From Tubulanus polymorphus (Eukaryota > Nemertea > Palaeonemertea > Tubulaniformes > Tubulanidae), in the NCBI RefSeq assembly GCF_964204645.1, contig NC_134030.1:3015855-3079854 (forward strand): a DNA stretch of 64,000 bases. Direction: 5' to 3'. Below the pieces are notes generated by a model, which saw only the letters and a program-made list of their open reading frames with translations, was not told the origin of the DNA and made no database searches. Shown in pieces: positions 39,966 through 50,549 of this stretch (its first letter is position 1; every line of letters starts with the position of its first letter). The position numbers were made by a program, and so were the translations under genes.

Positions 39966-40822
39966 TTTTATTTTATTTTAGAAAGAAAATTAGTATATCT
40001 AAATGTGCTTAGAAGGTAACTAGATATGTGGGCTGAGTTCCTTTCAATGTAAAGATCCTTTGGTCCGATGTGAATTTTTCAGACAGCCCAAAAATAGTCT
40101 TGAATACATTTAAACATTTTACATTTTGTGGTGTGTGATATTTCACAAAATTTTGACATCTGGCTATAAGTGGATCATATTTCGAATTTGCAGTACGACT
40201 GAACAAACTAACCCTACAATACGTCGTTTCACGCTTCTCCGTGCGTTAAATATTCACATCATCCATCAAAACTATTAAGCTTTCCTACTGCTAAAAGTTC
40301 ATATGCATTTTCGCTATATACCGACAATAACTAGAAGCATTCCGAATAGATCATTCCAGTGAATAAGGGAAGGCCTTTTGTGATCTTTCTCGACACAAGG
40401 AAAGAAAATTATCCTCAATTCAACTTGCCTCCATCGAATGGAAAGAAAACTCATTTTGTAACGTAGTGGTTAAAACGCCTACTTTAGATTTCGTGTCTGT
40501 GACGTCGTAAGATTGTTGTTGGAGATTGTGCGTACAACAGAAGATAATCTATAGTCGTTTACTAATTTCAAAGATTTTTCACGTAACCATCGTGTTTGAC
40601 CGTCAATATATAATATAAGGTGGCATCGTCGCGAGATAGAAGTACATTGGTGGCTATAGTAATCCCCTCAATAAGGAATCACTAACGGACAATAGACAAT
40701 AGACTGTGTTGCGGGAGGGGGCTAGTGACGTGATTTGAAGTAAGAAAATTAAATGTCATTCCAGGTTTCGTTCGTACAAACAAACACACAATACATTGAT
40801 TTATATGTTTTATCTATTCATC

Positions 40823-42839
40823 TTTATTCTAATTACAGTCATCACATTCAGTGCATTCTTATAAAAATACGGCTGTTTCTATGAATCACATCTCTACAGA
40901 GGATTTCATAGATACAACCGTTTCTTCTAGAAATAACTAACACTGAGATGTTTTTTAATGACAGTAATTGAAGATTAGTTCATTGTGTCGTCGATTAACT
41001 GCCACATTGTCCATTTGAATCACAAACTCGTCGAGCAATTCTTTCCAAAGAAATATCCAGATTTTCATTTTCATCTTCATCGGCTACAGCCATGGCGACT
41101 GATGCAAAAATACCACACAGCGCAAGTCCTAATATGTGTCCTGAAATACACATAATATATGTACAGTCGAAGCCCGTTATAATCACACTATTTTAGACCA
41201 ATGGTAAACATTGGCAGCTTTATAAAGAACGGTATTTTCCATGAATTAAGGTTAGATTGAGCGAATTTGTTCCCTGAAAAGAATATTTGCGTTTAGTGAG
41301 CAATGGCAACTATTTACGTTTGATACTTGCAGTGACAATGATCAATATCAGTAAGGCCCAGTGCGCACTCAGTCACCGGTGCACAAAAACTCCACGACCG
41401 ATTTGGCCACGTATGATGGCGTTGGCTGATATCAAACTTGTTGAATGATAGTAGGGAATTATATCAAGACAGCAGACTTTATACGAACCCCAACCTTTTC
41501 AAACATATTTTATTAATAAAAACCAAAAATAGAGCCGAACTTCGTAAATTGTGTATTTTTATTGGTAAAATTATGAGATTTTTCACTTTTCCTTAAAAAT
41601 CAGACTCAAATTGTCTTTGTATTAAGACCACGAGTTTGTCAAATAAGTTAAAGTAAAGTAAAGTAAAGAATATTTTTGTCGGCCCGACACTATCGAACAG
41701 CAAAGCAAATACATCGGTCATCGTAATGGCTGCTGGGTATCCGACAAATACCCGCGCGAGGAGCGTTAGCGCTCGAGGATTTAACCAAACGTGTCATAAC
41801 CTATAGCAAGCGAATGATCGAGAAAAAAATCATTCAGACCTATACATGTTTGAATACAAACTAAAATACTTACTAATCATTGTTCAGCAGATTATGAAGT
41901 TGAAATCAACCTACAAATATATAAAAACGACATGAATATTATCAAATTTGCAAACATCCGGGCACTTTTTCACAAAACAAAATATTCTGTGAACGTTATG
42001 AAGCTTAAATAGCTTCCTCAACGAGATAATGCAAAGCACCAGTTGAGCAGTACTGACTCATGTCACCTGACCCGCTACAGCGAGCAGTCCTGACTCGTCT
42101 CACCTGACCCGCTACAGCGAGCAGTCCTGATTCGTCTCACCCGACCCGCTACAGCGAGCAGTCCTGACTCGTCTCAACTGACCCGCTACAGGGAGCAGTC
42201 CTGACTCGTCTCACCTGACCCGCTACAGCGAGCAGTCCTGACTCGTCTCACCCGACCCGCTACAGCGAGCAGTCCTGACTCGTCTCACCTGACCCGCTAC
42301 AGCGAGCAGTCCTGACTCGTCTCACCCGACCCGTTACAGCAAGCAGTCCTGACTCGTCTCACCTGACCCGCTACAGCGAGCAGTCCAGACACGTCTCACC
42401 TGACCCGCTACAGCGAGCAGTCCTGACTCGTCTCAACTGACCCGCTTCAGCGAGCAGTCCTGACTCGTCTCAACTGACCCGCTTCAGCGAGCAGTCCTGA
42501 CTCGTCTCACCCGACCCGTTACAGCGAGCAGTCCTGACTCGTCTCACCTGACCCGCTACAGCGAGCAGTCCTGACTCGTCTCAACTGACCCGCTACAGCG
42601 AGCAGTCCTGACTCGTCTCACCCGACCCGCTACAGCGAGTAGTCCTGACTCGTCTCACCCGACCCGCTACAGCGAGCAGTCCTGACTTGCTATAGCGAAC
42701 ATTAAGGCCTCGCGAAGTTGATATCTACGTGTCATTTACTTACGTGTTTGGTAGAACTAACTGATTCCAGAAGTGATGATGATGATGATCAGTTCTTGCT
42801 CTTGTTTATGTGATATCACGGGCCCAGTGACAGCGTTGC
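40823..42839 (-). CDS. Peptide gene B: 50-residue secreted Cys peptide precursor
   Basis: Minus-strand copy with all parts: 5' UTR exon 42839-42744 (donor CAC/GTAAGT), satellite array in intron 1, mini-exon 41910-41874 ending ATGATTA/GTAAGT, final exon from 41140 with TAA at 40997-40995, and AATAAA at 40828-40823 closing the 3' UTR. The product has a signal peptide ending SVAMAVA, spacer DEDENENLDIS, LERIARR and the end VCDSNGQCGS. Two Cys four residues apart would allow one small disulphide loop. It is closest to exon C. The RR before the Cys segment resembles a dibasic processing site. The family is unrecognised. Confidence 0.75.
42061..42700 (-). repeat. 37-bp satellite array B, about 17 copies
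   Basis: Same unit as array A in reverse complement, matching the reversed orientation of gene B. It begins about 44 bases after the gene B exon-1 donor. Units vary at the same positions as in the other arrays (GGGTCGG/GGGTCAG/GGGTCAGT). Confidence 0.97.
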
Positions 42840-43499
42840 CTGAACAAACAATGTGTTAGTTGATTGTAGAAGAGATCAATATTTCGATGGGATCTCATCG
42901 CATATGTATATGATGATATGACGTGGCAAATTTTCAAACATGTAAAAACATTTTTTTCATGACGGTTAACTACGTGTGACTTTGATAACCAAAACATACG
43001 AAAATGTATTACTGGTGTTTTATTCTTTCGATCTTTCAAAGTTCTATTGTGTCTTACATCAACCACCATATACCAGCTACCCAACCAGATGGTGAGAAAT
43101 ATTTCATTTCACTCATCTCTCTTTGCTCCAGAATGAGAGAAATGTAGAAGAAATTGAACGCGGGAACCTAGCGAACCTAGCGGCTCCTCTCTCGAATCCT
43201 CAATTGCCTCAGTAGCGTTGAAGGTCCAATTTACCTGGTATAGGGAAACTCGATTCAATAGCACCGCCCCACCGAATTTGGTTTAAGAATACGTACAAGA
43301 AAAATGAGCTTTAAGAAGGAGGACATCTGCGAGTAGAAAATTAGCATAATTGTTATAAATTCTTTCTTGGTGTCGTGAAAATAACTGTAATTTTTTGAAA
43401 TGGCAATTCGGGTCACATTGGATTAGTTAATCTACGCATTATGAATGATTCGATTTTATCATAAATGTCAATCGCCGAATTGACAGGGAATGCTGAATA

Positions 43500-43775
43500 A
43501 TCTAGCTAGATTTACGTTGGAAATAGTGGGATGAGGGAGCTTCAAACGAGTAACTCGAAACGATTGTTTTAGTAGTTTAATTTGAACAGTCGTGCAGTTG
43601 GACTGCGGAATGGAAATATGAATCCATTAAATCTATAAACATGAAGTAAATGAAAATATGCAGAATATCTAAAATATCACACTAATGTCCAACTGCTCAA
43701 ATGAAACTGCAAAAACACTCGTTTGGAGCTCCCACACCCAACTATTTTCTAACGTCAATATAGCTATTTTCTACT
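43500..43775. promoter_or_regulatory. Head-to-head duplicated upstream block
   Basis: The upstream block of peptide gene A occurs here twice, divergently: minus 43640-43500 (toward gene B) and plus from 43683 (toward gene D). Both keep TCCAACTGC, TTAAACT/GAAACTGC and the CAACTATTT/CCACTATTT segment, about 40 bases apart. It looks like a palindromic junction between inverted gene copies that could serve as a bidirectional promoter. Confidence 0.5.
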
Positions 43776-43930
43776 TGTCAGCGATTTACATTCAAAATAA
43801 AATAGAAGCATTCAGCAATATTTCTAATATCCAAAACCCCCTGTATACTTGTATTACAGACATGTGCTTTTGCGAAGTGACTCACCCGATATTATTGGTT
43901 AGCATACGAAATCATTTACATGACAGCTAA

Positions 43931-45890
43931 GTTTGTAAATCCCTTGCAGGCGCGGATTCAATGGGGAGCCCAGCCGGCCCGAGCCCCCCTTTTTCAAGCT
44001 TTATTTCTCGGGTGAAGGAAGCATATGGAATGTTACTGAAATGATTGTGAGCATCATTAAATACAGCAGTAACAGTAACCGAGTAGTATATATATGGTTA
44101 TTTTAAATACTGCCACCAAACGTATATAATCTGAAAGACACATATCTCTCTTTTGAAAAATCCTCTGGAAAACGATGGAATTTGACAACAGTTGAGCGAT
44201 GGTTTCAGTAAAAGTTATGACAGCCTGCTTAGTCATAGCCATGCCGCGGCCAGGATGAGTGTTAATAGGCCTAATTTTATGATGAGCGCTGAGCGGGAAC
44301 GTGTCCGCCCTAGAAGTCGTGGGCGATGTAATAGATCAATGAATGGTTTGCGGCCAGGATGTGTATTGGCGTGAGCGCGAGCAGGCGGCAATCAAACCCT
44401 GGCAAGTGAGGATGGCTGCAAATAGTCCCAAAACATTTTCATATTCTTAATTCACAAACAGCGGGAGTAATCAGAATCGCTACATAAGTCAATGTGAAAA
44501 GATCTCTGATCTTGCGCTTATAGGTAGCCTTGCTCGTGCAGAACTGGCGCGCTTTTGGTTGCGATTTCGATTTCTCGTCCGAGTCAAGCATGACCTAAAG
44601 CGCTAATGCTAAACTGCCGTGATGACGAGAGATAGGCTACTTACACGAAAAGGCCCCGTTTAAGAATTTTCGGAAGGCATTACAGGGGCATCCTCCCCCG
44701 GCAGGGATTCGAACCTGATGGCATCGAGATTGCCACGGCACGAAACCCTGCCATAATCGACCGTGTGCGCAGATACAGGCGCAGTTCAGATGATGTGATT
44801 TTTAGCCAATCAGAAATCCCGTTTTATTTTAGCCCGGGTTTTCCCATTTATAGTTCATCCTTGAAATTTTCCTCAACGATTATACAACGAGCAATCTGAT
44901 TGGTGCCGCCAGTTTTCGTTCGGAAAGCTGCGCATGTACCTGCGCACCCGGTCTAGTGTGGCAGGGGTTCGTGCCGTGGCTGAGTGTAGTGATGCCATCA
45001 GGTTCGAGTCCCTGCAGAGGGAGGATGTTACAGGGTCTGCTAGCCACCCTATTCACCCCCTAGATCCGCCCCTTAAACCCCTAGGAGACTTCGCATCTAC
45101 GGCGCTCGTCTCGCGTCGGCGCAGGTATAGTTTAGCATTTTCTTTCAACTCAGCCCCCCACCCTATCCAGAAATCCTAGATCCGCCCTTGCTTGGTTTCT
45201 TTGTCAGCCGATGGCAAGTCTCAAGCATGGTTGCTTGGCAAAAAACTGTTATGTCGCGTGCAAGACCTGTGTAGGGCCAGTTATCGGGGCTAGTAAACTG
45301 TCAAACACGGAATCATTTACAAAAAGTGGGAACCACTTCTTCCACCCTGATGAGAAATAGAATTCATTTTGCTACACGGCGCAAGTTAGAATGCGAGGTA
45401 ATCGGCCCCGTGACAGTCTATACGCTATAGGGACCTATATACTTTTGCAGTATAGACCTAGATACTTTAGTAAACTTTTTTTATTCTTCCTGATTTTTCC
45501 TTTCATAAACAATACAAAAATAAACCGTTCCGAAAAATCACCGCACAAAAACGCAAAGAAATTCGACGCCAAAAGAGTTCGTTTTGCGGACGTATTTGCG
45601 TGAAAAAACGGTATATATGTATAATAGAATTCTATGTGTTTCGGTCAAGTACACGCACTCAGAATCTTGAATGTTACTCACGCCCTGAATTACAAGACTT
45701 TTCAACTAAGACGTGTTCTTTTAGTAGATATCACTCGATCTCCGGTTCTTTCCACAATATTGTGAAGGCTGCACAAGATTTCACAGAATGTATATTAGTG
45801 AGACAGTGCATTTTTCTGTATCTCAAACACGTGATATTATAATTTCCATTTTGCAACGGTTCAAAAACCATCAAATTGATCATTTCAGTA
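43931..45890. other. Repeat-rich insert before peptide gene D
   Basis: Between the plus-strand promoter-like block and gene D lie SINE-like fragments (44690-44765 minus, 44950-45030 plus), a GGCAATCAAACCCTGGCAAG repeat at about 44386 (also near 58333, and reversed near 18672), and a CCTAGATCCGCCC-type element edge. No gene is seen. It may be transposon insertion that separated gene D from its promoter. Confidence 0.5.
44950..45030 (+). repeat. tRNA-derived SINE fragment
   Basis: GTGCCGTGGCTGAGTG resembles an A box, and ATCAGGTTCGAGTCCC is a B box. A reverse-strand relative is at 44690-44765 (GGATTCGAACCTGATGGC on plus). It does not fold as a full tRNA, so it is not called as one. Confidence 0.55.
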
Positions 45891-45929
45891 AACAGAGCAT
45901 CGATTGATCATAATGTATTGTTTGTTCAG

Positions 45930-47568
45930 CTAACACTTGCGCTGGGTCTGTGGGTCCATATAAACACGAGAGTGAGAACTGATGATCATGACTCGAATCA
46001 GTTGTTCTACCAAACACGTAAGTAAAAGACATGTAGATATAACAAAGACTTTACGACTTAGTGAAGCCAGGACTGCTCGCTGTAGCGGGTCAGTTGAGAC
46101 GAGTCAGGACTGCTCGCTGTAGCGGGTCAGGTGAGACGAGTCAGGACTGCTCGCTGTAGCGGGTCAGGTGAGACGTGTCTGGACTGCTCGCTGTAGCGGG
46201 TCAGTTGAGACGATTAAGGACTGCTCGCTGTAGCGGGTCAGGTGAGACGAGTCAGGACTGCTCGCTGTAACGGGTCGGGTGAGACGAGTCAGGACTGCTC
46301 GCTGAAGCGGGTCAGTTGAGACGAGTCAGGACTGCTCGCTGAAGCGGGTCAGTTGAGACGAGTCAGGACTGCTCGCTGTAGCGGGTCAGGTGAGACCTGT
46401 CTGGACTGCTCGCTGTAGCGGGTCAGGTGAGACGAGTCAGGACTGCTTGCTGTAACGGGTCGGGTGAGACGAGTCAGGACTGCTCGCTGTAGCGGGTCAG
46501 GTGAGACGAGTCAGGACTGCTCGCTGTAGCGGGTCAGGCGAGACGAGTCAGGACTGCTCGCTGTAGCGGGTCGGGTGAGACGAGTCAGGACTGCTCGCTG
46601 TTGCGGGTCAGGTGAGACGAGTCAGGACTGCTCGCTGTAGCGGGTCGGGTGAGACGAGTCAGGACTGCTCGCTGTAGCGGGTCGGGTGAGACGAGTCAGG
46701 ACTGCTCGCTGTAGCGGGTCGGGTGAGACGAGTCAGGACTGCTCGCTGTAGCCGGTTAGGTGAGACGAGTCAGGACTGCTCGCTATAGCGGGTCAGGTGA
46801 TGAAGCTGTCTGTAATGTTCACAGCCAATGATCTATTGTTGAGACAAATAGTCATATAGTCGTAGTAAAACATGTCTTATTTATAAAAACGATCTTAATT
46901 TTGATTCAGTGAATAAAATGCCTGGATCTATGCGGGCCACTTGATGGTTCTTAATTGAATTTGTAATTTATTTCAATCCTCGTATTTTCCTGTAGGTGCG
47001 ATTTTTACAAGTATCTGCTGTACAATGATCAGTAAGTATTCTAGATCCAGGTTCACGGTTGTGAGTTACAGTTAACTATGAGTCCAAATAGTTCATTTTC
47101 AAAGTTCAAAAATATCTGAATGATCGGTCGTTCGACTTTTTTTGTCGAGTGAGATGTTTGCCGTAGTGACATCGTAGCTGAGTTAAACCCGCTTTTGGCT
47201 TGGAAATCTGATATTTGCGAGAGTGTTTGATATGTTGCTCCTCAGTTGGGGAATCCCGTTAAAAAGATGTGGCCCCGACAAACCGGGAGCTCGGTCAGTG
47301 AGGAGACCCTAATACTACTGCCGCGGTGGTTGGCTCGAACATCGTAAAAGTCAACTTGGTATAAACTTATGAAAGTTGTTTTATTTTTACAAAATAGTGA
47401 TCTGTCACTGTTCATCAATCGACTCTATACATTTCAGGAAACGTTTTGCGTCTTGCACTTTTTATTGCGTCTGTAATGGCCATGGCGGTCGCTGAAAATA
47501 GTGAAAAACCGTTGGAGAGAATTGCTCGACTGGATTGTAATCATAATGGAGCATGCGATTGTGGATAG
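45930..47568 (+). CDS. Peptide gene D: 45-residue secreted Cys peptide precursor
   Basis: Exons: 5' UTR exon about 45930-46017 (CAC/GTAAGT), mini-exon 46996-47031 ending ATGATCA, final exon 47438-47568 with TAG. AATAAA is at 47739. The signal peptide is identical to gene A; the spacer ENSEKP, LERIAR and end LDCNHNGACDCG differ, with three Cys again and a terminal Gly. Intron 1 holds satellite array C. Intron 2 matches gene A intron 2, including a conserved block CAGTGAGGAGACCCTAATAC before GCGGTGGTTGGCTCGAACAT. High similarity outside the peptide end points to recent duplication or conversion with gene A. Confidence 0.75.
46068..46801 (+). repeat. 37-bp satellite array C, about 20 copies
   Basis: Same 37-base unit in the same orientation relative to transcription as in genes A and B, starting about 50 bases after the exon-1 donor of gene D. 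Variants such as GAAGCGGG and GTAACGGG recur in several units, suggesting local amplification. Confidence 0.97.
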
Positions 47569-47769
47569 ATGGAACAATGAACTAATCTTCAATTATTGTC
47601 ATCAAATAAACATCTGTAGTTATTTCTAGAAGAAACGGTTGTATCAATGAGATCCTCTGTAGAGATGATGTAAGAAGTGGATTCATAGAAACAGCCGTAT
47701 TTTCATAAGAATGTACTGAATGTGATGACTGTAATCAGAATAAAGATTAATGAATGATATAATTAAGAA

Positions 47770-50003
47770 TAGACATATTGCGTTTATTTGTACGAATGAC
47801 ACTCGTAGTGACATTTGCTCGGATTCTATTGCATGCGTTTCGCTGCGAAGAATAAACTTCAAGCGATTGGCTTTTCAAGAAAGCGCACGAGGAACACGAG
47901 TCAATGACATAGTTTGTAAATCACACGATCCTTCCACAAAACACACTGCTATTTTCAGAATTATTTTTTTCGTCTTAGAATAGGGATTGTGCATTTTGTC
48001 TAATTTGTTTTGATGTGGTATCCTCAACAAACCCTGCACACCTGCCGGGAACGAAAAGGAGGTTCAGGATTCTTTTAACCATTGTACTTCATGTAGTTTC
48101 GTAGGTTCACTTATTCTTCCTAAACTCCTCAGAATTCATATATTCGACGGATATTCGAGTTCAAAACCACGAATCGAAAAAGTAAAAATCAAACTCAACA
48201 TATTTTGCATATTATCCGTATTTATTACAATGTCTTCGAAATAAGGTTTATAATTTCAAGCTACTTTGGGATTGACCGAAACATTCAGACACCGATCATT
48301 GAAAAGCTTATATTCGCTATTCCGTGTATTAATCAGTAAGTACACTTCAGGTGAGGGTACAACAAAAAGCGATGATAGTCTCGAGAAAACGATCAACACC
48401 AAGCCAAATAAAGCGATTCCACAATCAATCCAGTTTTTTTGATTTGTTTCAGCTCCTGTTCACACTATGTTCATCACTACCGATCGAATTCCTTCCAGAA
48501 AAGCATTATTATTTATCAATAATCATATGGCTGTACGTAAACTGTTTCGGTATGAATTTCACAAATGGTATTTTTCTCAACGGTTTCAACTGGTGTCGAC
48601 TGCATTTTCGATAGAAATTCACACAGGACGCAATAAAAGCTGAAAATATATTCGAAAAGCGTGATTTTAAAGTTAGGAAATTACTGGCAAAAGGTCCCGA
48701 GGATATAAACGGATTGATCGCCCTCCCGCAGCGAAATCAATATCAATCAGAAACTAAATCAACGTTTATTGGAAAATTCCAAAGGGTAAGATTTATTACA
48801 TTTTCATTCGCAGGTTGAAATAATTCCTGCTGTATCCCAGGTGTTGTCCGTATGCAATCATGTCTGAAAACTATTTCATTTTTCCTGCAGAAAAATGCAT
48901 TTAATATCAGGTTGGTCTTAGTTGTACACGATGGAGTGATGTTCAGAGGTTAGAGGAAGGCCCGGCGCCCATGTACATGCACTGGATGATATTTTTAGGC
49001 TTACATTTTGCGGGCCAATTCAAATCAATGAAGGAAAAGCGAAACTATTCGTATAGTTAGTTCTATTTCTTTCTTCGAGAGGACCTACACTTATTTCATA
49101 AATAAACAGTGGACAAATTGTACAAGATATTCGCCATTCCAACAGGTACATGTACGTACCGGGTATATACTTTGACTAATAATTTGCAGGGGAAGAAAGC
49201 TTTTTGACCGACCGTTGGTGCGCGGCCGTAATTTTCTGATGAATAATGTTCTCTTTGATGAGCGTCGTAGCCACTGACTGCGCCTAAATTGCGTATAGCT
49301 TTTATCTCTAACTTATACCTCAACTTAACAGCGAAATTGACCCAAAAATATGTTTTTACATATACACAATCAGTGCGGCAGGGACATACAGTCATACGTG
49401 ACAGTGAAATGGACATTCCATCTATATATCAGACTACATTTGCGAACCACCAACTGATTTTTTGGTTTGTCTATTAATCAACGGAGGACTTTTTCCTGAG
49501 ACAAAATCGAAAATGTATATAGTAAGAATAAGCACTGATTCTATAATGATTTTCCTATACCGAATAATAACATTCGTTTTAGAGCTTTGATTCGACAATC
49601 AATAAACATGAAAAGAGATAATTATTTTACAACAAAATGTACTTTTCATTGTCTATGCGTGTATCAGTTTTTCCGGTGTGTTTCCATACAACTGGCGCGT
49701 CTACAAAATCGACCAGTTACAGAAAATCAGATTTTGTTTGTTTCTGGAGCGATGTCTCACGGGCGGCTGGCAACTATATCGCGGTCGAAATGTGAAACCC
49801 CATCGGGAAAAACTGCTTCCATTGAATTCGTTTACCCCTACCTAACCTTATCTGTGTATATATATATATATATATATGTACAGTACGGCAGATATCTTTT
49901 AAGATACCTAATCATTTTTAAACCCACGTAGTTCATATGTTACTTGGAATCGTCGTGATGTTCGCTGACCATGACCGTTTTAACTTACTTTAGACACATA
50001 TCT
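47770..50003. other. Non-coding stretch after the peptide cluster
   Basis: 47770-47835 matches downstream sequence of gene A (38700-38760), so the duplicated unit extends past the poly(A) signal. A dispersed repeat (TTAGAATAGGGATTG ... CACCTGC) at about 47975-48060 recurs near 57510-57620. A short (TA)n lies at 49856-49876. No gene is supported. Confidence 0.5.
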
Positions 50004-50360
50004 TTAATCTTTGATTTCACCGCTGTCGCTGTTTTCTGTCTGCGAACCGAACGGTTCCTGCGAAAACCCGAATCGCGAGCACGTGTTCATTGCGTGAACG
50101 CAGTACATTCTGGCCTGGTTTGCCACGTCTATCGAGTCGTCCATCGCGCCGCCGTCGACCCTTTTGCCGAAAAGTAAATTCGAATTGCGCTTCCCGAAGA
50201 CGAGTCCCGACCCTCTTCGACTGAATTCGTTGGCGCGTTTACGACCGAACAGCAGCGAAGAGCGCTTCTCACCGAATCGAATCTTCTTTCCGCTGGAGAA
50301 ATCCAGCACTAGCAACATGGCGAAAATGAAAATAACGCAAACTTTATAAGTTGACTGCAT
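50004..50360 (-). CDS. Neuropeptide precursor with LLF/LVF-amide repeats
   Basis: The 118-residue secreted prohormone starts at the ATG four bases after a strong acceptor (TGTTTTTCAG, exon from 50364), so an upstream 5' UTR exon exists. Signal peptide: QSTYKVCVIFIFAMLLVLD, cleaved near FSSG. Then come amidation/dibasic sites in series: IRFGEKR, SSLLFGRKR, ANEFSRR, GSGLVFGKR and NSNLLFGKR. Predicted mature peptides are short amides ending LLF or LVF. A C-terminal spacer contains two Cys (MYCVHAMNTC) and an acidic tail. Short N-terminal Phe-amides plus a Cys pair near the C-terminus recall SIFamide/FFamide precursors, but the SIF or FF core is absent, so orthology is not claimed. The secreted peptides would act on GPCRs. 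Confidence 0.85.
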   Translation of the reverse strand: MQSTYKVCVIFIFAMLLVLDFSSGKKIRFGEKRSSLLFGRKRANEFSRRGSGLVFGKRNSNLLFGKRVDGGAMDDSIDVANQARMYCVHAMNTCSRFGFSQEPFGSQTENSDSGEIKD

Positions 50361-50450
50361 GACTCTGAAAAACATAAACAGAACGACATGTTGTGAATTT
50401 CAATGCAATTCGTCTTTACGTAAAAGTTACAATAATCTAAAGAGATTTGT

Positions 50451-50549
50451 CAGGACCCAGTTCCACCACTTCTGTGTTCAGATTTGAATCATTAACCCAT
50501 TGAAAATCTAATCTTAACTCGGAGTTAACCCACGTGGAACCGGGTCCTG
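50451..50549. mobile_element. Family-F foldback element, 99 bp
   Basis: CAGGACCCAGTTCCACCAC at the left end is complementary to GTGGAACCGGGTCCTG at the right. It lies just upstream of the neuropeptide exon. Confidence 0.7.

Noticed and set aside
39517-40012. Plus-strand frames of 76 and 134 codons
   Set aside because: They lie antisense to the relic peptide-gene 3' end and its hairpin, and have no start context or motifs.
41331-41371. Plus-strand mini-exon look-alike (TTGCAG ... ATGATCAATATCA/GTAAGG)
   Set aside because: No compatible plus-strand final exon lies nearby, and gene D has its own mini-exon at 46996-47031. The conserved mini-exon flanks (CTGCTGTACA) are absent.
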